A stretch of DNA of 64,000 nucleotides from Anaerofustis stercorihominis DSM 17244 (GTDB lineage Bacteria > Bacillota > Clostridia > Eubacteriales > Anaerofustaceae). Positions 34,328 to 44,725 of this stretch are shown piece after piece; the first letter of the stretch is position 1, and each line of letters begins with the position of its first letter. The stretch lies in assembly GCF_000154825.1 (NCBI RefSeq), contig NZ_DS560015.1:459052-523051 (forward strand). The letters are read 5' to 3'. The position numbers and the translations under genes were made by a program. Under the pieces are notes generated by a model. That model worked only from the letters and a program-made list of their open reading frames with translations. It did no database searches and was not told the origin of the DNA.

Positions 34328-36193
34328 TTAATCTATTTTAACATACATAAGTATAGGTAAAATCATAGGTCTACGCTTAGTATTATCATATAAATACTTT
34401 TCAAGTTCGTATTTCATATCAGCTTTAATGCTGTTATAGTCAAATAATCTGTCTTTATACTTATTTAATACTTTCTTAGCAATGTCTTTAGCACCGTTTA
34501 AAAGCTCTTCGCTTTCTCGCATATACACAAATCCACGAGATACAATACCCGGACCGCTCACTACTCTCTCTTTTGTAAGAGAAACAACTACGACGAAAAG
34601 ACCGTCTTCGCTTAGTTTCTTTCTGTCTTTTAGGACGATATTACCGACGTCTCCGATACCCAGACCGTCAATCATTATTAGTCCGTTTGGAGCTTCTCCG
34701 TTTACCTTAGCTTTATCGCCTATTTCAAGTATATCCCCGTTTTTCATAACGAAAATATTTTCTTCTTTCATACCAAGTTCCATAGCTAAATCTTTATGCT
34801 TAGAAAGCATTTTGTATTCACCGTGGGCAGGCATGAAATATTTAGGTTTGATAATGGAATGCATCAATTTTAATTCTTCTTTTTGAGCATGTCCGGAAAC
34901 GTGTATACCTTCTGCACCTTGATATACCACATCAGCGCCAAGCTCAAATAAATTATTGATTACATCCGCAACTGTTTTTTCATTACCCGGTATAGGTGTA
35001 GCGGAGATTATTACATAATCTTCGTTTGTGATTTTAAACTGTCTGTGTTCACCGTTAGCCATCCTGCTAAGTGCAGCCATAGGCTCTCCCTGTGAACCCG
35101 TGGTTAAAATCACTACCTGTTCGGGAGCATAATTATCTACATCATTAAGTTCTATCATTATATTATCGTTGAATTTAAGATACTTAAGTTCTTTTGCAAC
35201 TCCGATAACATTGACCATACTTCTTCCGCTTATCGCTACTTTTCTTTTGAATTTTTTAGCAGCATCGAATACCTGCTGAACTCTATGAACATTTGTAGCA
35301 AAAGTAGCAAGGATTATCCTCTTATTTGCACCTTCTTTAAAAAGTGTATTAAAAGTCTTCCCTACGCTTGCTTCAGATTTTGCATGTCCTTCTCTTTCCG
35401 CATTGGTACTGTCGGCGATAAGCAGATCCACACCTTCCGCACCTATTGCAGCCATCCTTTGAAGGTCTATCTGTTGATTATCTACGGGAGTATAATCTAC
35501 TTTGAAGTCCCCTGTGTGGAAAACCGTTCCGCAGTTTGATTTTATATAAAGTGCACAGCTGTCAGGTATTGAATGGTTTGAAGTTACAAATTCAACACTG
35601 AATCCTTTTATCTTAACGATATGACCTTGTTTAACTATATGAAGCTTGGCACTTTCGTCAAGCCCATGTTCTGTAAGCTTCCTTTTCAGTAAACCTATTG
35701 TAAGCTTTGTACCGTAGATAGGGATATTGATTTGTTTTAATAAATACGGAATAGCTCCTATATGGTCTTCATGACCATGTGTTATGAACAGACCTCTTAT
35801 TTTATGTCTGTTTTCGATAAGATAAGTAAATTCAGGTATTACTATATCGATACCGTACATATCTTCATCGGGGAATTTAAGACCGCAGTCAACGATCACT
35901 ATATCGTCTTCGGTTTCAAAAACCGTAAGGTTCTTGCCGATTTCTCCAAGTCCCCCCAATGGAATGACTTTTAACTTTTTAGCCGGCTGATTATTGTTTG
36001 TCTTCTTATTATCATCTTTTTTAACCGGTCTTGATGTTCTTCTCTGGTTAGTATTTCTTCTTGTTCTGGACTTAGTTTCTTTATTAGTGTTAGTTTCTTT
36101 TTTTTGTTTCGGAAGCAATGGTTTTTCTTCCGTTTCTATTTGTTTTACATTTGTTAAAGGTGTTGCTTCAAAATTATTTTTTCTAAATGCCAT
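34328..36193 (-). CDS. rnj: Ribonuclease J
   Basis: RNase J is a metallo-beta-lactamase/beta-CASP ribonuclease with endo- and 5'-exonuclease activity in mRNA decay and rRNA maturation. At 621 aa, residues 1-72 are a low-complexity Lys/Thr/Asn/Arg-rich extension. The enzyme proper starts at KVIPLGGLGEIGKN, has the zinc motif HGHEDHIG near residue 135-142 and ends with the C-terminal dimer domain. Only one RNase J gene is visible. It lies between the DUF1292 and ylbF genes. Confidence 0.94.
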   Translation of the reverse strand: MAFRKNNFEATPLTNVKQIETEEKPLLPKQKKETNTNKETKSRTRRNTNQRRTSRPVKKDDNKKTNNNQPAKKLKVIPLGGLGEIGKNLTVFETEDDIVIVDCGLKFPDEDMYGIDIVIPEFTYLIENRHKIRGLFITHGHEDHIGAIPYLLKQINIPIYGTKLTIGLLKRKLTEHGLDESAKLHIVKQGHIVKIKGFSVEFVTSNHSIPDSCALYIKSNCGTVFHTGDFKVDYTPVDNQQIDLQRMAAIGAEGVDLLIADSTNAEREGHAKSEASVGKTFNTLFKEGANKRIILATFATNVHRVQQVFDAAKKFKRKVAISGRSMVNVIGVAKELKYLKFNDNIMIELNDVDNYAPEQVVILTTGSQGEPMAALSRMANGEHRQFKITNEDYVIISATPIPGNEKTVADVINNLFELGADVVYQGAEGIHVSGHAQKEELKLMHSIIKPKYFMPAHGEYKMLSKHKDLAMELGMKEENIFVMKNGDILEIGDKAKVNGEAPNGLIMIDGLGIGDVGNIVLKDRKKLSEDGLFVVVVSLTKERVVSGPGIVSRGFVYMRESEELLNGAKDIAKKVLNKYKDRLFDYNSIKADMKYELEKYLYDNTKRRPMILPILMYVKID

Positions 36194-36201
36194 TTTTTAC
36201 C

Positions 36202-36447
36202 TTACTCGCTGTAGTAAAACTCACTAACTCTATTAAATTCATCCTCGTCCGTAACTTCTTTAACCACTAAATTGTCTTCATCTTCTTCTTCGATAATGAA
36301 TAGATACGCATCCTCATCATTATCTTCTTCATATAAAACTAAATATGACTTATCTTCAAATTCAAATTCATCTTCCACTAAAAAAGAAATTTCTTCCCCT
36401 TCTTCGTTCTTTAGAACGATCACATCAACTTGTTGTTCTTCACTCAT
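36202..36447 (-). CDS. DUF1292 family protein (YrzB-like)
   Basis: The 81-aa, strongly acidic protein (many Glu/Asp; EEGEEISFLVEDEFEFEDKSYLVLY) fits DUF1292. The family is typically found between ruvX and downstream genes in Firmicutes, as here (starts 1 nt past ruvX). Function unknown. Confidence 0.85.
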   Translation of the reverse strand: MSEEQQVDVIVLKNEEGEEISFLVEDEFEFEDKSYLVLYEEDNDEDAYLFIIEEEDEDNLVVKEVTDEDEFNRVSEFYYSE

Positions 36448-36885
36448 TTAAAAACCTCCTAAATTATTATTATAATCAAGATATGATGATAAAATAATCT
36501 GTGCAGCCATCATATCAATTACTTCTCTTTTTTTTCTCCAGTTGACTCCGCCGGCTTCCAAAGCTCTCTCTGCTTCTTTTGTAGAAAGCCTTTCATCCCA
36601 GAGTTCAACGGGAATATCTATTTTTTCTTTTAAAATATCACAAAATTCTTCGGTTACTAAGGCTCTTGTGCCTCTCTCTCCGCTTAAATTCAAAGGATGA
36701 CCCAAGATAACAAGTCCTGTGTCATATTCTTTTATGTATTTTTTTATTTTTTCAATGTCTTCTTCTATGTTCTTGGTCCTCTTTATTACGCATATGCCCT
36801 GAGCCGTAATATGCAGTGCATCGCTTACGGCAACGCCTATACGGCTGTCTCCGTAATCAAGAGCTAATATTCTTTTCTTCAACAA
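36448..36885 (-). CDS. ruvX: YqgF/RuvX family pre-16S rRNA nuclease
   Basis: The 145-aa RNase-H-fold protein has ILALDYGDSRIGVAVSD at the N-terminus, LGHPLNLSGERG in the middle and LWDERLSTKEAE with the catalytic acidic residue. YqgF was named a putative Holliday junction resolvase; E. coli and Bacillus data support a role in 5' processing of 16S rRNA. It follows ireB in the conserved alaS-ireB-ruvX order, separated by a hairpin. Confidence 0.93.
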   Translation of the reverse strand: MLKKRILALDYGDSRIGVAVSDALHITAQGICVIKRTKNIEEDIEKIKKYIKEYDTGLVILGHPLNLSGERGTRALVTEEFCDILKEKIDIPVELWDERLSTKEAERALEAGGVNWRKKREVIDMMAAQIILSSYLDYNNNLGGF

Positions 36886-36910
36886 TTTCTCCTTATTTTT
36901 ATAAATAGCA

Positions 36911-36949
36911 ACTAAAACCTACTTATGTTTTAAATAAGTAGGTTTTAGT
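36911..36949. terminator. Perfect 16-bp inverted repeat between ireB and ruvX
   Basis: ACTAAAACCTACTTAT (36911-36926) and its exact complement (36934-36949) are separated by 7 nt. The T tract on the minus strand is short (TTTTAGT). It could act as a weak terminator or an mRNA stabiliser in the alaS-rnj operon. Confidence 0.5.
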
Positions 36950-36984
36950 ATAAAAATTTTCAGTTTTATTTAAACGTACTTTTA

Positions 36985-37254
36985 CTATTCACAATCCATT
37001 AAATACTTACACAAAACGAGTTCCAAGATTTCATCTCTCTCGATTTGTCTTATAAGCTTTCTCGCATCTTTATAAGAGGTAATATATGTTGGGTCCCCAC
37101 TCATTATATAACCTACTAATTGATTGACAGGATTGTATCCTTTTTCTTCCAATGCCGCTTTCACTTTTTTAATAGTTTCTTCAATCAGTTTCGAACGATC
37201 GTTATCCACGCTAAACTGCATTGTATAATTACTATTACTGTTACTTGTTCCCAT
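36985..37254 (-). CDS. ireB: IreB family regulatory phosphoprotein
   Basis: The 89-aa protein (DUF965/YrzL) has the typical NPVNQLVGYIMSGDPTYITSYKDARKLIRQIERDE core. In Enterococcus IreB is phosphorylated by the Ser/Thr kinase IreK near the N-terminus and restrains cephalosporin resistance; this copy has Thr/Ser residues there (MGTSNSNSNYTMQFS). It lies between alaS and ruvX as in other Firmicutes. Confidence 0.93.
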   Translation of the reverse strand: MGTSNSNSNYTMQFSVDNDRSKLIEETIKKVKAALEEKGYNPVNQLVGYIMSGDPTYITSYKDARKLIRQIERDEILELVLCKYLMDCE

Positions 37255-37328
37255 AATATCACCTACCTATAATAAATTTTACATTATAAATTATAATTAT
37301 TCAAGTTTTTTATTGTTTTCTTAACAAT

Positions 37329-39953
37329 TTATAATCTTTCTTTAATAAATCCTTTTGCGTTTTCCAACGCCATATCCGCTTTTGAAATGTCTTTTATCCC
37401 TGCCTGAGCCATATCGGGTCTGCCGCCGCCGCCGCTTCCGATACTTACCGCAACGTCTTTGATGAATTTACCGCAGTTAAATCCGTCTTTGACCGCTTCT
37501 TTACTTGCGGAAGCGATCATAAAGCCCTTTTCTCCAGCTACACTTACCAAGAACACGATCACGTTTTCGACCTTATCTTTTACTTTATCACTAAGTTCTC
37601 TAAGATCATTCACATTAAGACCGTCTACTTTTGCAAATACACATTTTGTTCCATTTACATCAAAAGCATTATCTATAATTCCCGAAACAACATCTTTGTT
37701 TGCTTCTTTTCTGAATGCTTCAAGTTCTTTTAATAAAGATTTGTTCTTATTTAGTAGTTCATCTACTTTTTCTATTATATTATTATTATTTAGTCTTAAT
37801 TTGTCTTTTATTGTCTGAAGCTCATGATATTTTTCCAAACTTTCTTCTATGGCACATTTTCCGGTTATGGCTTCTATCCTTCTTACTCCGCTGGCAACGG
37901 AACTTTCGGAAAGTATTTTAAACATGCTTATATCATTTGTATTATTTACATGACAGCCTCCGCATAGCTCGATGGAATAATCCCCCATTTTTACTACTCT
38001 GACATTACTTCCGTACTTTTCTCCGAATAAAGCCGTAGCACCGAGCTTTCTTGCTTCATCTATACTTGTTTCAAAGTAATTTACTTCATCTTTATTTAAG
38101 ATTTCGGCATTTACTCTTTTTTCGATTTCATCAAGTTCTTCATTAGTAACTTTTTCAAAGTGAGAAAAGTCAAATCTAAGTCTTTCGCTGTCTACATAAG
38201 AACCCGCCTGATTTACATGTTCGCCCAACACTTCTTTGAGGGCTTTATGAAGAAGATGAGTTGCAGAGTGGTTTCTCTCGGTATTGAGTCTGTTTTGTTT
38301 ATCTACCGTCATACTGTACTCTTTATCTGCTTCAAGACTTCCTGAAATGATTTCCACTTCATGAACGAATTTATCTCCGCTCTTTGTTACACTTTTGACT
38401 TTTGCGTTTACTTTATCATCCTCTATCTTGCCAATATCGTGAACCTGTCCGCCGCTTGTAGCGTAAAACGGTGTCCTGTTAAATATTACAAGACCGATTT
38501 CACCTTCGTTTAAGATATCTATAGCTTCATTATCTTTAATAATCTCGATTACCTTACCTTTATCTGAAAGGCTTTCATATCCGCTGAATTCGGTGCTTGG
38601 AAGATTTGCTATAAAGTTTGTAAGATCACCTTTATAGCTGACGATTTCTTTATTGTTCCTTGCACTTCTGGCTTTGTCTTTTTGCTCCTGCATCGCCTTT
38701 TCAAAACCATTTTTATCTACTTTAAGACCTTTTTCTTCAAGTATCTCTTCCGTTAGTTCAAGAGGAAAACCATAAGTATCATATAATTTGAAAGCATCCA
38801 AACCACCTAAAGTATCTCCCTTTAGATTTGCGATAAGTTCGTCAATCATGCTTAAACCCTGATTGACTGTTTCATTAAACTTTTCTTCTTCTATATTTAT
38901 AAGTTTAAGTATAGTGGTTTCTTTTTCTCTTAAAGCAGGATAAGCTTCTCCGGAAATTTCTATTACCTTTTTGGCAACGCCTTCCATAAAATGACCTTCG
39001 ATACCGAGGAGTTTTCCGTGTCTCATTGCTCTTCTTAAAATCCTTTTAAGGACATATCCTCTTCCTTCATTGGAGGTTAAGATACCGTCACTCGCCATGA
39101 ATACACTACTTCTGATATGGTCGGTGATAACTCTTATCGAAACATCGTCATTTTCGTTTACACCATATTTCTTACCTGATATTTCGCATATATAATCAAG
39201 GATATATCTGATAGTATCGACTTCAAAGATATTATCCACTTCCTGAACGTATGCGGCAAGTCTTTCAAGTCCCATACCCGTATCGATATTCGGATGTTCA
39301 AGCTTATTGTAATTACCTTCTTTATCCTTATCGAACTGAGTGAACACAAGGTTCCAAACTTCCATATATCTGTCACAGTCACAGCCTACACCGCATGTAG
39401 GGCGGTCACAGCCATATTCTTCTCCCCTGTCTACATATATCTCACTGCAAGGTCCGCATGGTCCCAGACCAATTTCCCAAAAGTTATCTTCTTTACCTAG
39501 TCTGGTTATCCTATTATCTGTGAGACCTATATCATTCTTCCAGATTTCAGCGGCTTCATCATCATTTTCATAAACCGAAACATAAAGCTTGTCCTTATCT
39601 AAACCGATTTTTTCAGTTAAAAACTCCCATGCAAAAGCTATGGCTTCTTTTTTAAAATAGTCCCCGAATGAAAAATTACCGAGCATTTCAAAGAACGTAC
39701 CATGTCTGGCAGTTTTACCTACATTGTCTATATCAGGTGTTCTTATACACTTTTGACATGTAGTTACCCTTTTTTTCGGAGGAACTTCTTCACCTATAAA
39801 ATATGGTTTTAAAGGAGCCATTCCCGAATTTATAAGAAGCAAGCTTTTATCGTTATGAGGTACCAAAGAAAAGCTTTCAAGTCTTAAATGTCCTTTGCTT
39901 TCATAGAATTCCAAAAACATTTTTCTAAGTTCGTTTAATGAATATTTTTCCAT
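37329..39953 (-). CDS. alaS: Alanyl-tRNA synthetase
   Basis: AlaS charges tRNA-Ala with alanine. The 874-aa product has the class II catalytic core at the N-terminus (LRKMFLEFYESKGH, QKCIRTPDIDNVGKTARHGTFFEMLGNFSFGDYFK), and the editing domain with HSATHLLH (about 563) and CGGCHVNNT (about 662). The C-terminal C-Ala domain ends in GGGGRPDMAQAG. No T-box precedes it; it starts 15 nt after the antiporter stop and must depend on an upstream promoter. Confidence 0.97.
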   Translation of the reverse strand: MEKYSLNELRKMFLEFYESKGHLRLESFSLVPHNDKSLLLINSGMAPLKPYFIGEEVPPKKRVTTCQKCIRTPDIDNVGKTARHGTFFEMLGNFSFGDYFKKEAIAFAWEFLTEKIGLDKDKLYVSVYENDDEAAEIWKNDIGLTDNRITRLGKEDNFWEIGLGPCGPCSEIYVDRGEEYGCDRPTCGVGCDCDRYMEVWNLVFTQFDKDKEGNYNKLEHPNIDTGMGLERLAAYVQEVDNIFEVDTIRYILDYICEISGKKYGVNENDDVSIRVITDHIRSSVFMASDGILTSNEGRGYVLKRILRRAMRHGKLLGIEGHFMEGVAKKVIEISGEAYPALREKETTILKLINIEEEKFNETVNQGLSMIDELIANLKGDTLGGLDAFKLYDTYGFPLELTEEILEEKGLKVDKNGFEKAMQEQKDKARSARNNKEIVSYKGDLTNFIANLPSTEFSGYESLSDKGKVIEIIKDNEAIDILNEGEIGLVIFNRTPFYATSGGQVHDIGKIEDDKVNAKVKSVTKSGDKFVHEVEIISGSLEADKEYSMTVDKQNRLNTERNHSATHLLHKALKEVLGEHVNQAGSYVDSERLRFDFSHFEKVTNEELDEIEKRVNAEILNKDEVNYFETSIDEARKLGATALFGEKYGSNVRVVKMGDYSIELCGGCHVNNTNDISMFKILSESSVASGVRRIEAITGKCAIEESLEKYHELQTIKDKLRLNNNNIIEKVDELLNKNKSLLKELEAFRKEANKDVVSGIIDNAFDVNGTKCVFAKVDGLNVNDLRELSDKVKDKVENVIVFLVSVAGEKGFMIASASKEAVKDGFNCGKFIKDVAVSIGSGGGGRPDMAQAGIKDISKADMALENAKGFIKERL

Positions 39954-39967
39954 ACATTTCTCCCAAA

Positions 39968-41137
39968 TTATTTAATACTAATATCACCGGATTTTTTAAG
40001 TCCTTTTGCCGTAAGGATAGGACCTGTGATTTCAAAAATAAATGTTGCACCCATTATTATATTTAAAAATAACGGGCCGTAATCAGGCATCATACGAGCA
40101 GCCGCAACAGCCAGTCCGACGCCGACTCCCGCCATAGGCATCAAACCCATACCGAGATAATTTCTTGTAACTTTATCGGTCCTTGCCATTTCACACCCGA
40201 GGAATGCCCCCAGTATCTTGCCTATAAACCTTGAAACGACAAATGCCAAGCCTATAAGCCCAAGACTGAGGACGACCTTTAAATCAAGGCTGTAACCTGC
40301 AAGAACAAAGAAAATCACATATATAGGATTTACAGCTTCTTCGGTCAAAGCAAATACTCTGTCATATCTTGAACAGTAGTTTGCAATGACACTTCCTACA
40401 GCCATACAAATCAAAATTGAAGATAATTCAAAATAAATACCGAGCCCAGTTCCTACAAGAACCGAAGCACAGCTTATAATCAGTACCTGTGACTTATCTC
40501 TTCTGATTTTCCTTTCAACAAAACAGAATGCTATACCTATAACGGCACCTATACCAAGAGATAATACAATCTCTATAAGAGGCGAAATAAGTGCACTGTA
40601 CATATTAAAATGTCCGTTTATCATCGATTCGGAAACCGCACAGGCAATACTGAAAAGGAACAAACAAACCGCATCATCGAGTGCTACAACGGTAAGTATG
40701 GTATTTGTCAGTTTCCCCTTAGCTTTATACTGTTTGATTACATTTACCGTTGCGGCAGGAGCCGTAGCGGCAGAAAGTGCACCAAACACTATTGATAAAG
40801 GTAAATCAGAGGTAGCTAAATATACCCCGAGAGTAACAACGATAATCGTAACACTTGCCTGAACGATGGTTATAAGCACTACTCCCCCGCCAAGGCTTTT
40901 TATTTTATCTATATTGAAACTCTCTCCTATATTAAAGGCTATAAACCCAAGAGCTATATCCTGCAGGAAATTAAGCTCTGTAAGTATATCTTTCGGAACT
41001 ACGCTAAAAAACGATACTCCCAGAATAAGCCCGGCCAATAAATATCCGGTTACGGCGGGAAGCCTGAACTTTCCGCAAATCTTGCTGGCAATAAAACCAC
41101 ATGCAATAAATACTCCGAGAGTTAATAATTCATCCAT
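39968..41137 (-). CDS. Cation:proton antiporter, CPA2/Kef-like membrane domain
   Basis: The 389-aa protein has about 12 hydrophobic segments, the LPAVTGYLLAGLILG N-terminal family stretch and VVALDDAVCL, containing the paired acidic residues of the ion-binding site (usually DD in this family). No TrkA-N domain follows. The ion (Na+ or K+) cannot be decided. It lies between pepP and alaS in one operon (32 and 15 nt gaps). Confidence 0.85.
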   Translation of the reverse strand: MDELLTLGVFIACGFIASKICGKFRLPAVTGYLLAGLILGVSFFSVVPKDILTELNFLQDIALGFIAFNIGESFNIDKIKSLGGGVVLITIVQASVTIIVVTLGVYLATSDLPLSIVFGALSAATAPAATVNVIKQYKAKGKLTNTILTVVALDDAVCLFLFSIACAVSESMINGHFNMYSALISPLIEIVLSLGIGAVIGIAFCFVERKIRRDKSQVLIISCASVLVGTGLGIYFELSSILICMAVGSVIANYCSRYDRVFALTEEAVNPIYVIFFVLAGYSLDLKVVLSLGLIGLAFVVSRFIGKILGAFLGCEMARTDKVTRNYLGMGLMPMAGVGVGLAVAAARMMPDYGPLFLNIIMGATFIFEITGPILTAKGLKKSGDISIK

Positions 41138-41168
41138 TTCTACACCCCAGTTAACAACTTTCCTTTGT

Positions 41169-42404
41169 TTAATTCATAAAGGCTTCTATATCTTCTGCTT
41201 CTTTGATTATATCCTTTGTTAAAAGAGCATATCCGTCATTTGTAACAAGAACATTATCTTCTATCCTAATCCCAATACCTTCTTTTTCAAAATAAAGTCC
41301 GGGTTCAACTGTGATAACATTACCGGGAACCAGCGGTTTATCTTTTTCAAAAGGGTCATGACAGTTAAGTCCGATAAAATGAGATACGAAGTGATAATAA
41401 TAATCATTGACTTCTTCTCTCGTTTTTATAACTCCCAGCTCCCTAAGACCGTCTTCATAAATATCTATAACTATATCATTTAACTTTGACAGTGTCACTC
41501 CCGGCTTAACATTTTCTATAACGGCTTTATTGGCTCTTAAAACCAAATCGTACAATACTTTTTGAAGCTTTGTAAATTTACCGCTTACGGGATAAGTCCT
41601 GCTTACGTCGGCACTGTATTTATCTACACCGCTGCCGCAGTCCAATAAGACCAAATCCCCCTCTTTGAGTTTGTCTATACATTTTATATAATGAAGGGTA
41701 GTCGCATTTTTACCGCCTGCTACTATAGTAGGGAAAGGAATCGTGTCCCCGTTTTTCCTGGATACGTAATCTATTGTAGCTGCAATTTCAGCTTCTTTGA
41801 TACCTGGCTTTGTTATTTTCATAGCCATGTTTATAGCTGTTTTTAAATTTTTTGCACCTTCATAAATACATTTTACTTCATATTGGTTCTTGACTTCTCT
41901 AAGCTCATTTAAACATCTCTTCAGATTATAAAATTCTACGTTATCAAAAACTTTATACATTTGTTTAAACATTCTGAGATTTAAATTATAATTTTCATCA
42001 CTGTTTGTTTCATCTATCAATGAATAAATCCTATGAAGGTCTTCTCTGTTTCCGATATCATTGATATATTTTTCAAATTCTTCAAGGTATAAGACTTTTT
42101 CGATACCGCTTATCGCCATTGCTTCGGGAGCACTTAACTTGATCCCAGTCCATTTTGAAGATTTTTCGTTATTCTTCGGAATAAAAAGTTTTTCTTCAGT
42201 ATGTTCATTATCTTTATACAAAAGAAGGATGGAATCTTCTTCATCAATCCCGGTAAGATAATAAAAATCCCTGTTTACTTCAAACTCATAATCATTACCG
42301 TTTTCGCTTTTTATTAATTCTCCGGAAAAAATTATCGCAGCTGAATTATTTTCCATATACTCGAGAACTTTTTTCCTTCTGTTTTTTAAATCTATATTAT
42401 TCAT
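41169..42404 (-). CDS. pepP: Xaa-Pro aminopeptidase (M24B)
   Basis: This cytoplasmic dimetal peptidase removes N-terminal residues before proline. The 411-aa product has an N-terminal creatinase-like domain (residues 1-150) and a pita-bread domain with metal ligands in LLDCGSGVDKYSADVSRTYP, HFIGLNCHD, TVEPGLYFE and GIRIEDN. It is the first gene of the alaS-rnj operon; a promoter lies 37 bp upstream. Confidence 0.93.
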   Translation of the reverse strand: MNNIDLKNRRKKVLEYMENNSAAIIFSGELIKSENGNDYEFEVNRDFYYLTGIDEEDSILLLYKDNEHTEEKLFIPKNNEKSSKWTGIKLSAPEAMAISGIEKVLYLEEFEKYINDIGNREDLHRIYSLIDETNSDENYNLNLRMFKQMYKVFDNVEFYNLKRCLNELREVKNQYEVKCIYEGAKNLKTAINMAMKITKPGIKEAEIAATIDYVSRKNGDTIPFPTIVAGGKNATTLHYIKCIDKLKEGDLVLLDCGSGVDKYSADVSRTYPVSGKFTKLQKVLYDLVLRANKAVIENVKPGVTLSKLNDIVIDIYEDGLRELGVIKTREEVNDYYYHFVSHFIGLNCHDPFEKDKPLVPGNVITVEPGLYFEKEGIGIRIEDNVLVTNDGYALLTKDIIKEAEDIEAFMN

Positions 42405-42440
42405 AAAATGCCTCTTTTTTCCTTTGTAATTAACTTATTT

Positions 42441-42469
42441 ATTTTACCATAGTAAAGTTTTTTTATCAA
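42441..42469 (-). promoter_or_regulatory. sigma-A promoter of the pepP-antiporter-alaS operon
   Basis: TTGATA (42464-42469), 17 nt, TAAAAT (42441-42446) on the minus strand. Confidence 0.6.
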
Positions 42470-42500
42470 GAATATAAAATTATTAATCGTATGTATAAAT

Positions 42501-42530
42501 AAAAAAGAGAAGATATTTCTTCTCTTTTTT
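42501..42530 (-). terminator. Terminator of the gtrB-gtrA/yfhO locus
   Basis: A 13-bp stem AAAAAAGAGAAGA / TCTTCTCTTTTTT with a 4-nt loop lies directly past the YfhO stop codon. Confidence 0.85.
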
Positions 42531-42531
42531 G

Positions 42532-44703
42532 TTAACTTATTTTTATTTTATACTTTTTAAATTTTACATATAATAATGTTAGAAGTATTGTTATTAAAGA
42601 AATAATTGCACCTTCTCTAAGACCCGGTGTTGTATATTTAAACACTATACTATTGTTACCTTTTTCAAGTTTAACTCCCATAAATGCTGTATTGGCTCTA
42701 AGAACTTCGGTTTCTTGACCATTAACATAAGCTTTCCATCCGGGGCTGTACGGTATTGCAAGAACCCCTATTTTATCTTCTTTAGTAGTTATATTAGCTT
42801 CAACATAGTTACCGTCAATAGTCAATTTATTTAACTTGTCCTCTTTTAACTTATCGATATGATTACTAAAATCATTCATAGACTGTCTAACAAGCTTCAT
42901 ATCGGAAAATGAATACTCACCTTTTTTTGATAATTTTATTAAAATACAATCACTTTTTTTATCATATCTTCCTAAATTATATAATAAATTTAATTTTCCA
43001 AAATAATTTGGATGGTTTGATGTTTTAAGAGAAACAATATTATCGTCTCTTTTACTTTTTGAAAAATTTATCTTAACATTTGAACCAGTATAATAAGAAG
43101 GAAATAATGAATTATTATTATTTTTATAAGATAAAGATTTAAATATTAAGTAATATTCATTATTTTCATCCCCTTTAAAAGGTATTTTCAATTCCGTATT
43201 ATCTTCTTTAGCAATAATTTTATTTTTTGATATCATAATAGAATTATTTTTATTTAAAATATTATAAATATCTTCATTGTTTAATACAGTTTCATCATTA
43301 AATTTTAATTTAGTCTTTCTATATTTTATTTCATTATCCAAAACAACGCCTTGTAACATAGAACTTTCTTTTTTATTCAACTCCAATTGTTCATAATCTT
43401 TTCTACTTATGAAAGAATTATAAGTATAAAATAAGGGAAGGTCATTGTTGTTTTTATAAATTAATTCATTTTCTTTTAATTTCGTATAACCATAAGGGAT
43501 AGTTGATTTATTTTCTTTTTCAGCTAAAATATAATATTTTATACCAAACAAAGAATTAAATACTTCCCTATTATTAAAACCAGTTAAATTTGACAAGTTT
43601 TTAAGTCCTATATTTCCTGTTTCATTATATAACTCTGTTAAATTTTTATTAATCAAGGAATAATAAGAAGACGTACCTGGAATATTATTTGCCATACCAT
43701 AATTATAAGTATATTTAGATGAAGTGCCTACATTTGAAATTCCTATTCTATAAATACTTTGATCATTCTTTTTTACATATTTGATATTTTTATCTTTTAA
43801 AGTAGAATATGCATACTCTCTACTCAGAAAAGAATCCACATAATTTCCGCCTGAAGTACTTAAATATAAATAAGCTGGAATACAAAGATTTAAAAAGACA
43901 ATTATTAAAATTATATTATTATAAATAATCTTATTTTTACATTTTTGAGATGCAATATATATTAGAAGTATTGATATATTTAAAAATACAAAACTTATAT
44001 AATAATAATAATATGGCAAAAGATTTTCTGCATCATTCTTTTTAGTTATAAATATTAAAATAATTGAAGATACTAAAATCAAAAAACCGTATATACATGA
44101 AGTTTTCATAATGCTCTTTTTGTATTTCAACAGATAAATTTTAAAATTATTAAAAATAAATACAGTTATAAAAGAAACAACAAACGAAAAAACAAACGAC
44201 CACCTATTTGAAATATAACTTCCACCATTCATAACAAGACCAATTATAGGTAAAAAAGATGATATAATTAAAATAAATAAAATATATTTTAAATATTTAC
44301 TAATTTTATCTTGTAAATTAACCAACATAATACAACTGAGAAACGTTACAATAGTAATATTAAATGATTGATAATTTCCTACTTCTTTAACCTGAAATAA
44401 TTGAGATATAAAGGATAAGTAATAATTACAATGATATAATAACAAATTCACACCAGTATCCTTTGATATCCTGGAACAATATAAAAAACCATAAATTACA
44501 GGAATAAACAAAACAGACACTAATAAAATACTAAGTAAGTAATATCCTCCCAAAACAAAAAGATATTTAAAAAACATCTTTATAAAGAGGCCTTTATCTT
44601 TATAAAGATATAAAACTCTAACTATAGCATAAAATACAACAGCAATTGTTAACATATATAAAAAATAAAAGTTACTTATAGCACTTATTCCAATCATTAC
44701 CAT
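42532..44703 (-). pseudogene. YfhO-like membrane glycosyltransferase, C-terminal fragment of a broken gene
   Basis: The 723-aa frame lacks a ribosome-binding site and opens in the middle of a YfhO protein (MVMIGISAISNFYFLYMLT). It contains about eight membrane segments, an extracytoplasmic domain and the typical C-terminus (PYSPGWKAYVNGQE, NTAFMGVKLEKGNNSIVFKY, last TM). YfhO proteins are multi-pass glycosyltransferases that transfer lipid-linked sugars to lipoteichoic acid or other polymers outside the membrane. It continues the upstream GtrA-YfhO frame after three single-base indels at about 44710-44781. Codon use is more AT-rich than in the housekeeping neighbours. Confidence 0.8.
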
Positions 44704-44725
44704 AAATAAATAGGGTTTTTACCTT

